From Gonocerus acuteangulatus (taxonomy: Eukaryota; Arthropoda; Insecta; Hemiptera; Coreidae): a stretch of 64,000 nt of DNA. Under the pieces are notes generated by a model that did not search any database, was not told the DNA's origin, and saw only the letters and a list, made by a program, of their open reading frames with translations. The DNA lies in assembly GCA_946811695.1 (NCBI GenBank), contig OX328130.1, positions 74,489,353-74,553,352 on the forward strand. The letters run 5' to 3'. This document shows positions 55,860 to 64,000 of the stretch, piece after piece. How positions within the stretch are numbered: position 1 is the first letter of the stretch; every line of letters begins with the position of its first letter. A program made the position numbers and the translations under genes.

Positions 55860-56880
55860 GTCTAAAATTCGTTTGGGTACCTGGTAAGCCAAGGTGTACG
55901 CCACGAGGCTAGGGGATTTGATCTTCTGTCGGAATTTGTAGGGCCCAAAGCACCGTAGGACTTCAGAGGTCAAAGAGGAGGTCTCAAGGCTAGGGGACTT
56001 GATTTCCTCTAGGTTTAGGAGACAAAACATAATAGGTTTCTCAGGCAAAAGATAAACACCATGAGTCAAGGAATTGACTTTCTGTAAGGACAACCTGAAG
56101 CGAAAAGATAATAGGACTACCAATAACGAGATATATACCAGGAAACAAAAGGACTAACCCTTCCTTGTAGGACCCGTACTTCAGAGGTCAAAGTGGAGAC
56201 CTTGAGGCTAGCTGTCTTGATCTACTGTAGGGTTGTCTAGAAGCCAAGACATAATAGGACTTTACAGGAGATAGTATACGCCATGGATAGAAGGAATTAA
56301 CTTTCTATAGGCTTAACTTGGAGCCAAAACAGAACAGGACTACACAGGACGAGATATATACCAGGAAGCTAAGGGATTTACCCTTCTGTGTAAGGATTTC
56401 TAGGCCCCAAAGCACACTAGGACTTCAAAGGTGAAAGTGGAGGCCTTGAGGCTTGCTGTCTTGATCTCCTGTAGGTTGTCTAGAAGCCAAAACATAATAG
56501 GACTTCTCAGGCGAATATATACGCCAAGAAGCAAGGAATTCGCTGTCTGTAAGGACAAATGGAAGCGAAAACATAATAGAACTTCCTAGGACGAGATATA
56601 TACCAGGAAGCTAAGGGATAACCCTTCTTTAGGAATTGCTTGGACCCAAAGCACTGTAGGACTTCACAGGTGAAAGTGGAGGCCTTGAGGCTTGCTGTCT
56701 TGTTCTCCTGTAGGTTGCCTAGAAGCCAAAACATAATAGGACTTCTCAGGCGAAGATATACGCCATGAAGCAAGGAATTCACTGTCTCTAAGGACAACTT
56801 GAAACGAAAACATAATAGGAATATCAAGGACGAGATACCAGGAAGGAATAGGACTTCACAGAACGACATCCCATGAGGCT
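55860..56880. repeat. ~80-bp tandem array with ~240-bp higher-order period, locus 2
   Basis: Same unit as 1690-2790. The marker GCTGTCTTGATC recurs at 56211, 56455 and 56694 (244 and 239 bp apart), each higher-order unit made of three diverged ~80-bp monomers. The two long minus-strand frames (55725-56123, 132 codons, and 56507-56869, 120 codons) repeat the same ~80-residue peptide pattern and are by-products of the array. Confidence 0.8.
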
Positions 56881-57822
56881 TGGCGTCATTTAAATAATAA
56901 CTGAAATTGTCTAATTAACAACAGTAAAACGCTGGGTAAAAGAAAACTGCATGACATATACAAGGTTTTTTCATCACGTGGACCAATGTCTTCGTTGCTT
57001 CATCTAGTCTTAATAACTAGAAAGTACAACTTGTTTGGAGATATGTAATTGCAATAAAGAAACGAATTGGCACTCTAAAACTGCACTTTGAAAAAAAAAC
57101 AAAAATAAACACTTAGCGACGGTATTGAAGTTGGAACGACCACCCAAAATCAATCTACATGGATACTCACAGTTTGAATGGATCCAAGCAATTCATGAGA
57201 TATCTCCGACCGGAGAACACCCGAGAAACCTAAATAAAAGCGAAAGGATGTGAGAATGTGCCAAGACTTCGCCGAGACGAGAAAGGACGTGACTCGAATT
57301 GCTGAAGGCTCTATTAGGAAGAAGATGTACCGTCGGAATACGGGAGCTTGGCGTATTTCGCCAACAATTTATTTTCCGGATCCGAAAACGACTCCATTTC
57401 CCTAAATCGCACTACTGGACCTTTAACTTAGATGTCATCTAAGTAAGTCTCAATCATGACTCACACAAAAAAACAATTGTTTGGTAAGTACTAAGTAAGA
57501 TAAAACCACGAAAGCTCGAAATACAGCTTGCACCTATTGTATGACGTATTTCTACTAGGAAACCCAGAAAGAGAGAAGAGGAGGGTCGTGAGAGAGAGAG
57601 AGAAAGAGAGAGACAATGAGAAATCAATAGAGAAAAAGCGAGGGGAGAGAGAGAAGACACAGAGCATCGATCGTGGGAGATCCACTGTTTACAACAATCC
57701 TTACTTCTCGGCCTTTATTCTGTAGATCTCAACAAAGCAGTTAGGATCACCAACGAATAGAAATTAGCACTTTCGCTGCGTCTGCCATTGTCAGGGAATA
57801 ACTCAAAAACGGATGCATTTTT
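56881..57822. other. No supported gene; GA-rich patch
   Basis: 57565-57660 is (GA)-rich low-complexity sequence producing Ser/Leu or Arg/Glu frames on the two strands. Nothing else recognised. Confidence 0.5.
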
Positions 57823-58136
57823 TCATAAAGATTAGATAGTTAGCCGTCGAGGTGATAAGCAATCAGGGATTAGTTGGGATTCGGCTAGGAAAACATCAAT
57901 ACGTTTTTTGTGAAAAAATCTATATTAAGGACGTTTCGGCTACTCTTTGGTAGCCTTCGTCAGCAATGAAGTTGCCGGGAGGCAGAGGAAGACCAAAGAT
58001 AACACTTAAGTAACCATCGTGAAACGATAGTCTTGTATATTTTCACGATGGTAACACGAGTGTTATTATAGATACAGTATATAGATTTTTTACAAAAATC
58101 GTATTGATGTTTTCTTAGCCAAATGGTCCCTGGTTG
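57823..58136 (-). mobile_element. Penelope-like hammerhead element with inverted cap
   Basis: 13-bp duplication CGGATGCATTTTT at 57810-57822 and 58137-58149. Tail in complement at the left (GATTAGATAGTTAGCCGTCG), hammerhead motif at 57925-57970, then a partial inverted arm (about 58034-58136) in which the hammerhead segment itself is deleted. Confidence 0.75.
57925..57970 (-). ncRNA. Hammerhead-like ribozyme motif
   Basis: Minus strand: CTGACGA (complement at 57957-57963), one extra A, GGCTAC-CAAAGA-GTAGCC, GAAACGTC. The core is intact, but stem I pairing is weak, so cleavage is uncertain. Confidence 0.65.
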
Positions 58137-58149
58137 CGGATGCATTTTT

Positions 58150-58818
58150 GTTTGAATTTTTCATTTTTTATATAAAAAAATCTTCCAGTGAGACGATTTG
58201 AAAACGGAAAACACTGTTGGAAAGCCCAAACAATATTGAAGGCAACTGTCTTTACCTGGAACTGTAAAAGTGAATCCCCTCCATTTACGAGCCTTTTGAA
58301 TCTTAAGGTAAAAGTAATGGAGGAGTGTCCTTCCGAAGGTACACTCGTAAGCGGGTAGGATCGCTAGTGTCCTTCCGTAATGACACTCGCAGCTAAAGTG
58401 TTAGGGATGGTAAAATATATATAATTCAGATAATATAATACAATAAAACTTCGGCCTCACAGGATCAGTGCCATAAAGCAGGTAGCTAGGAATACATGAG
58501 GAGGTGGAGAACAAAAAGCATTTCGTCACACAGAACATAATTTTCAGAAGAAGCAAGAAACGTATTTCTAATTATCTAAAAGATAATATACACCTTTTGA
58601 TGTTCTATCAGCTTTCAGGAGCTACCTAGACACTAATTATTACACTCTAGGAATTAAAAAATAGGTATACTTCTAAATAATTTTTATTATTATTTTATTT
58701 TATTTGATTCTTGAGGTTCGCAACATTGGCGACCAACTCATTTCATGTTACGTCAAAATCAACATAAAAAAAAAGAAAAAGAAAGAAACATCAAACAAAT
58801 GCCAAATAAATATATTAG
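58150..58818. other. No supported gene
   Basis: Two copies of GTGTCCTTCCG near 58325 and 58368 form a small direct repeat. Nothing else recognised. Confidence 0.45.
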
Positions 58819-59478
58819 TTGAGAGGAGATGGTTGACCGTAGATGATGCAAGGTAGGGATTGTCTGGGTTCGGTCACTGCTACTTAATACAACTATATTC
58901 CTTGAGAGGAGATGGTTGACCGTAGATGATGCAAGGTAGGGATTGTCGGGGTTCGGTCACTCCTACTTAATGAAACTACATTCCTTGAGAGGAGATGGTT
59001 GACCGTAGATGATGCAAGGTAGGGATTGTCGGGGTTCGGTCACTGCTACTTAATGAAACTACATTCCTTGAGAGGAGATGGTTGACCGTAGATGATGCAA
59101 GGTAGGGATTGTCGGGGTTCGGTCACTGCTACTTAATGAAACTACATTCCTTGAGAGGAGATGGTTGACCGTAGATGATGCCTGGTAGGGATTGTCGGGG
59201 TTCGGTCACTCCTACTTAATGAAACTACATTCCTTGAGAGGAGATGGTTGACCGTAGATGATGCAAGGTAGGGATTGTCTGGGTTCGGTCACTGCTACTT
59301 AATACAACTATATTCCTTGAGAGGAGATGGTTGACCTTAGATGATGCAAGGTAGGGATTGTCGGGGTTCGGTCACTGCTACTTAATGAAACTACATTCCT
59401 TGAGAGGAGATGGTTGACCGTTGATAATGCAAGGTAGGGATTGTCGGGGTTCGGTCACTGCTTCTTAATAAAACTACA
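58819..59478 (-). repeat. 83-bp tandem array, 8 units, joined to a hammerhead motif
   Basis: Units start at 58819, 58902, 58985, 59068, 59151, 59234, 59317 and 59400, with only a few substitutions. On the minus strand each unit reads CAGTGACCGAACCCCGACAA through GGTCAACCATCTCCTCTCAA, homologous to the single-copy tail of the element at 30302-31178. The array directly follows the hammerhead at 59503-59546 on the same strand. Confidence 0.9.
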
Positions 59479-59502
59479 TTTTATCATAAAAATGGTTTTA
59501 TT

Positions 59503-59546
59503 GTGCCGACGTTTCGGCTTGAACTTCAAGCCTTCATCAGGGCTGT
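59503..59546 (-). ncRNA. Hammerhead-like ribozyme motif, best match to consensus
   Basis: Minus strand: CTGATGA (complement at 59534-59540), one extra A, GGCTTG-AAGTT-CAAGCC, GAAACGTC. Stem I pairs GCC with GGC (59541-59543 against 59505-59507). A (TA)n tract (59586-59667) lies upstream of it in element orientation. Confidence 0.7.
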
Positions 59547-59583
59547 AAAAAACAAGTAGGACGGATGTAATACTGAAATATAC

Positions 59584-59667
<84 letters not shown>

Positions 59668-59670
<3 letters not shown>

Positions 59671-60391
59671 TACATACACAAATACACATACATATATACA
59701 TACATACATATATGGAAAAAGACAAAAACATAAAATACTAGAACATAATATATAGAAGAACAATGTGCTCTAGAAGTGTTTGGATTATTAGAAAACAGAT
59801 ATAAGAATAACAGATTACATATTAAATTAGATTAAATATAAAGTAATTAGATTAAAGATAAATTCGTAATTAGATTAAAGATAAATCTATTTCGAAATAT
59901 TCGTTGAGAAAGTCCAATAAATGATTTACAGTTTGGTGTATAACTGTGAGTTTTTTAAATATTTGAGTTGTGTATGGATGTGTGGGCTACCTTCTGTAAG
60001 TAAGCAAGTCGTAGGGCATATTTAAGTTTAATTTAACTAACTAATTAACTAAATAATTTAAAGTTTAATTGTTTTTGAATGGTTTAAAGATCCTTTTTAA
60101 AATGGTCTTAATGGACAAAAATTGTTTTGAATGCGTTTAATTGGGGCAGGATGTTTTTGATTAGGCCAGAACTAGGCTAAGCAAAACTAAGTGATTTATC
60201 CAAGTTTTATTGTAAATGTTTATGTGAGCAATGGAGGAAAAAGCTACAACTAAATAGGATTTTATTCAGTTTTTTAACATTACATTAAACTAAGAAGTAA
60301 AATAAATCAAATATAATTATACATCTAATCCTGATACAACGAAACTATCTTGACTTGTGTTAATTTATAAACAATAATATATAAAAGTTAA
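59668..60391. other. No supported gene
   Basis: AT-rich with TTAGATTAAA direct repeats near 59820-59880. Confidence 0.5.
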
Positions 60392-60655
60392 TCTATTATA
60401 TAAAAATGAATCACTAAATGTGTTGGTAAGCGCAAATCTTGAGAACAACTGAACCGATTTCGCTAATTCTTTTTTTATAATATTCCTTGAAGTACGAGAT
60501 GGTTCTTACGGAGAGAAAAATTAAAAAAATTGCCCGAAAAAGTTTAAAAACAACACTTTTCGGGTCGTTTTCACTTCCTTAACGCAAGTTCATTTTTAAA
60601 TAAAAACATATGTTCTCAATAATAATATTTTTAACAGTTAACGTATTTCTATATA
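60392..60655 (+). mobile_element. Helitron 5' end fragment
   Basis: Begins A|TCTATTATATAAAAATGAA (TC start), then GTGTTGGTAAGCGCAAATC, CTGAACCGATTTCGC and GGTTCTTACGGAGAGAAAAA, the conserved 5' terminus of insect Helitrons. It is followed by GCCCGAAAAAG/CTTTTCGGGT pairing. The element breaks off at the start of the next Helitron. Confidence 0.75.
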
Positions 60656-61082
60656 TCTATTATATAAAAATGAATCGCTAAATGTGTTGGTAAGCGCAAA
60701 TCTCGAGAACAACTGAGCCGATTTCGCTAATTCTTTTTTTATAATATTCCTTGAACTACGAGGATGGTTCTTACGGTCAATTTGAAGTTTAATACCATAC
60801 CGTACAGTGTTAGTGGAGGGGTTCTGGGAATGCAAAACAATTGAGTGACATTAGTATCGTATAAATTAATGCCAATATTTGTCAATATTTATACAATGGT
60901 AACATTACTAAGAAACAAATTGACTATGGTAAAATGTAAATTGTCTGCGGTAAAATGTCACTTGAAATGTAAACATCTCTTTGCTGTGCATCTATAATAT
61001 TACAAAAGTGTTAAGTACAGATGGAATGGTTGGGATTCGGCTAAATAAACCTCAATATGATTTTGTTTTAAAAAAATCTATA

Positions 61083-61128
61083 TTTCGGACGTTTCGGCTA
61101 CTCATTGGTAGCCTTCGTCAGCTAAAAT
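61083..61128 (-). ncRNA. Hammerhead-like ribozyme motif, left arm
   Basis: Minus strand: CTGACGA (complement at 61115-61121), one extra A, GGCTAC-CAATGA-GTAGCC, GAAACGTC ending at 61088. Exact mirror of the motif in the right arm. Confidence 0.65.
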
Positions 61129-62450
61129 GACAAAAAAAGAAATTAATACAGAAACAATCAAGAAAAATTTATAATTGTGATAGGTAACAGAACTATAGAT
61201 ACAGTTTAACTTATAACAGAACATATCGTCTTAAAATTCTTAGAATGAGTAGAATGAAAAAGAAAATAGGTACAGTAATTGATTTTAATAGTAATTAGTA
61301 ACATTAATTGATTTTACAAAGAAATAAGAGAACTATATACCAATGACAAATATAGTAGCTAATAGTAACATTAATTAATTTTACAAAGAAATAAGATACT
61401 ACATACCAATGGAAATGCCGAGCGGCAGAGGAAGACCAAGGTTGGCAATTAAGTAACCATTGTGAAAGTGTCTAAGGAAAAAAGGAATCTGCAAGGGGTA
61501 TATGTAACTGGAAACAGCAAGAGGTGGGGGAAACGGGCGGTAGGATCAAACAGATGTTTATGACATTTTATGACAGGAAAGGAGAAAAAGGTGTTAATGG
61601 AAGGATACCCAAGGGGCAAGGTAAAAATCTAGGTAGGTGGTCGGGCGAGTATTTGGAAAATATTAGCGTACATAGGAGAAATGCCTTGTTGGTCAGTTTT
61701 GTAATTTATATAGTTTTTGTTTAAGTTTATGTGTACACATTCCGAGATCTGTAGTCTTTTTTTGTTACGTTGTGTAGAAAGAGACGACACGAAAATTCTT
61801 TCTACACAACGTAACAAAAAAAGACTACAGATCTCGGAATGTGTACACATAAACTTAAACAAAAACAATATAAATTACAAAACTGACCAACAAGGCATTT
61901 CTCCTATGTACGCTAATATTTTCCAAATACTCGCCCGACCACCTACCTAGATTTTTACCTTGCCCCTTGGGTATCCTTCCATTAACACCTTTTTCTCCTT
62001 TCCTGTCATAAAATGTCATAAACATCTGTTTGATCCTACCGCCCGTTTCCCCCACCTCTTGCTGTTTCCAGTTACATATACCCCTTGCAGATTCCTTTTT
62101 TCCTTAGACACTTTCACAATGGTTACTTAATTGCCAACCTTGGTCTTCCTCTGCCGCTCGGCATTTCCATTGGTATGTAGCATCTTATTTCTTTGTAAAA
62201 TTAATTAATGTTACTATTAGCTACTATATTTGTCATTGGTATATAGTTCTCTTATTTCTTTGTAAAATCAATTAATGTTACTAATTACTATTAAAATCAA
62301 TTACTGTACCTATTTTCTTTTTCATTCTACTCATTCTAAGAATTTTAAGACGATATGTTCTGTTATAAGTTAAACTGTATCTATAGTTCTGTTACCTATC
62401 ACAATTATAAATTTTTCTTGTTTGTTTCTGTATTAATTTCTTTTTTTGTC

Positions 62451-62496
62451 ATTTTAGCTGACGAAGGCTACCAATGAGTAGCCGAAACGTCCGAAA
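62451..62496 (+). ncRNA. Hammerhead-like ribozyme motif, right arm
   Basis: CTGACGA at 62458-62464, one extra A, GGCTAC-CAATGA-GTAGCC, GAAACGTC ending at 62491. Stem I is weak: one G-C pair and a TTT/AAA helix after a mismatch. Transcripts through the palindrome would hold both arms in a long duplex competing with this fold. Confidence 0.65.
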
Positions 62497-62633
62497 TATA
62501 GATTTTTTTAAAACAAAATCATATTGAGGTTTATTTAGCCGAATCCCAACCATTCCATCTGTACTTATCACCTCGACGGCTAACTATCTAATCATCAAGT
62601 ACAAAAGTGTTGTGTGTTTGTGACTTACTAAAT

Positions 62634-63064
62634 ATGCCTCCTATAAGACGGCGGACATATTTAGGCAGAAGAACCCGAAATGCAATGAATAAAATTTATT
62701 ATCAATCTAATTGTACTGCCCAGGAACGTGAAGATCGCAATGAACGTGAAAGAATTTGGTTAAGACAGACCCGTGAAGCCCGACATTCGACTAATAATGG
62801 TGCAAGTTTGAATCGAGCTGCTGTGAATTCATTACAGTGCCTGCAGCTGTGTTGCTATTGGACCTATGAACTCAGTTTGACTATAAACAAATCCCAGGGG
62901 CAGTCATTAAGTGTTTGTGGTATTAATCTAGAAAACCCTTGTTTCTCGCATGGTCAATTGCCTGTTCCCCTGTTGGAAAACCACCTGCTCTGTTTATTTA
63001 CGCGTCAAGTAATGAAACAAAAAATATCGTGTACCATTAAGTACTACAATAAAAGTGAAACTTA
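62634..63064 (+). pseudogene. Helitron Rep/helicase, N- and C-terminal ends fused by deletion
   Basis: Opens MPPIRRRTYLGRRTRNA, the usual start of insect Helitron proteins, with a charged repeat-like stretch (AQEREDRNERERIWLRQTREA). About residue 65 it jumps to the helicase C-terminus: LSLTINKSQGQSLSVCGINL and NPCFSHGQL. A frameshift follows; the alternative frame reads GKPPALFIYASSNETKN, the expected ending. Rep HUH motifs and helicase Walker boxes are all deleted. Confidence 0.9.
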
Positions 63065-63325
63065 ATTTAGAATAAGTAAAAATAAAATGAAATATAATAA
63101 GTAGGTATCATAATAAGAAATCTGATATTGTAATTTTGATTGTGATTTTTAAGTGACTATTAAAAGAATTTTAGTGTTTTATAATTTTTATTTTTTTACA
63201 TAATTTAATTGTCGACTTATTAAGTTGTTTTTTTTTTTTTTTTTTTTTATCTTACTAGCTGTCCAGGTGTCCGGACAATAAAAGAATTGACTGTTAGGCG
63301 GTACGAAGTTCACCGGGTCAGCTAG

Positions 63326-63443
63326 TTACATATGAAAATCTACATTCTCTTTGAACGAAAACCTATATTGGACATTCAGTCAGAGTAAGTTTACTCTGAC
63401 TGAAAATAAGTTTATTTTCTGTTTTCACTCGTTTTCTTTATAA

Positions 63444-63514
<71 letters not shown>

Positions 63515-64000
63515 CACACACATACAGGGTGGCATCAAAGTAGTGTTTAAGCTTCTTAAGGTATTTATACGAAATTTGATTCTGAAGAAAAACGTTCCTA
63601 TCAACATGGGTCCGAAAATGTTTCCTCGAGGCACTGGGGCTATAAAACCTGCAAACAAAACGTTTTTTAAGCTTTAAGTGCCGAAAACTTCTAAATTACT
63701 AACGTTTGAGACATAACGCTATAAATGGAAGTTGCAGGCCACTAAATTCTGCCCTTTTTGGTACCAAAGAATCTGCTCCATCTTATCTAGGTTGCTGAGA
63801 AATTTAATGACGGTGTTTATACTACTGCTTCTTCAGGAAGCATTTACAGAATCTTGTTGATTAAGAAGTTGTTTACGTATTCTTAATTTTCAAATTTCCC
63901 AATTGGCATTATATGAAAGTACAAACAACATGTATATTAGTAAACAATAAAAAGCTGATTTTATAATTTATTCTTTCATCAAAGTAGTAAGGCAGATGTA
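63326..64000. other. No supported gene; (TA)n at 63445-63514
   Basis: 'TACAGGGTGGCATCAAAG' at 63524 follows the (TA)n and could be a transposon end (CAGGGTG start), but the matching end is not in the window. 'CATCAAAGTAGT' recurs in the same orientation at 63977. A short GTTTACTCTGACTGAA hairpin lies near 63378-63405. Confidence 0.4.

Larger units (their letters stand above)
61013..62599 (+). mobile_element. Penelope-like hammerhead element, near-perfect inverted repeat
   Basis: 12-bp duplication TACAAAAGTGTT at 61001-61012 and 62600-62611. Arms of 770 bp (61013-61782 and 61797-62566) pair at a constant offset without indels, with only a handful of mismatches and a 14-bp spacer. A 33-bp single-copy tail (CACCTCGACGGCTAACTATC...) follows at 62567-62599. 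Each arm carries a hammerhead motif. The 66-codon frame in each arm (61524-61724 and the complement of 61855-62055) is identical but matches nothing I know. No reverse transcriptase or GIY-YIG domain, so it is non-autonomous. Confidence 0.8.
60656..63325 (+). mobile_element. Helitron, internally deleted, split by a nested element
   Basis: Starts TC at 60656 preceded by A, with the same conserved head. Ends '..CACCGGGTCAGCTAG' at 63325 followed by T, with a small CGGT/ACCG hairpin upstream of CTAG. No target duplication, as expected for rolling-circle insertion between A and T. Without the 1599-bp nested insertion and its duplication it would be about 1.07 kb and carries only the two ends of the Rep/helicase gene. 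It needs enzymes in trans. Confidence 0.85.

Noticed and set aside
55725..56869. Minus-strand frames of 132 and 120 codons as a possible gene
   Set aside because: They follow the ~80-bp and ~240-bp tandem period, repeat the same peptide pattern, and have no recognisable domain; best explained as satellite by-products.
54039..59478. CRISPR-like arrays (44-bp and 83-bp regularly spaced repeats)
   Set aside because: The units are contiguous tandem repeats without unique spacers, in a eukaryotic repeat-rich genome; no Cas-like sequence is present.
63524..64000. Mariner-type element starting CAGGGTGGCATC
   Set aside because: The only later match (CATCAAAGTAGT at 63977) is in the same orientation and the window ends, so no inverted end can be shown.

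Overview
This is a eukaryotic, AT-rich, repeat-dominated window, most likely from an arthropod and probably an insect. The evidence is tRNA-derived SINEs, insect-type Helitron ends, mariner and jockey-type LINE remnants, very long (TA)n tracts, and a decayed copy of an arthropod-restricted 'CYVCG' protein family. I find no intact host protein-coding gene. Almost every open reading frame lies in microsatellites, minisatellites or transposon debris. The one host-like candidate is a hydrophobic reading frame at 14402-14871, which is interrupted by two insertions.

Layout. 0-10 kb: a degenerate ~75-bp tandem array (1690-2790), a GC-rich MITE, the first copy of a 1.2-kb rolling-circle-like element (HINE-A, 4551-5775), and a jockey-type LINE 3' end with a nested hAT MITE (7261-8405). 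10-25 kb: HINE-B copies (10686-12081, 19644-20590, 21701-23409), a second HINE-A (17462-18889), a hammerhead-bearing palindrome (14872-15214), a Tc1-like foldback (15251-15720) and a 37-bp minisatellite. 25-41 kb: SINEs of two families, a mariner pseudogene, a hammerhead-bearing element (30302-31178), LINE remnants and RTE-like fragments. 41-50 kb: three more HINE-A copies and a ~2-kb TIR transposon with decayed CYVCG coding sequence, which itself carries a SINE. 50-60 kb: three tandem arrays (44-bp, ~80/240-bp and 83-bp units) and further hammerhead-linked insertions. 60-64 kb: an internally deleted Helitron (60656-63325) split by a 1.6-kb, nearly perfect inverted-repeat element with a hammerhead-like motif in each arm.

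Two systems stand out. (1) A set of Penelope-like, hammerhead-ribozyme-containing elements shares an asymmetric design: a single-copy 3' tail on one side, an inverted copy of the adjacent region on the other, and 11-13 bp target-site duplications around the whole unit. In one related copy the tail has become an 8-unit, 83-bp tandem array. (2) HINE-A and HINE-B share a 5' terminus, but each has its own subterminal inverted repeat that is matched at its 3' terminal hairpin. They also share an internal (TA)n module. Nested insertions with clean target duplications allow the relative order of several transposition events to be read.
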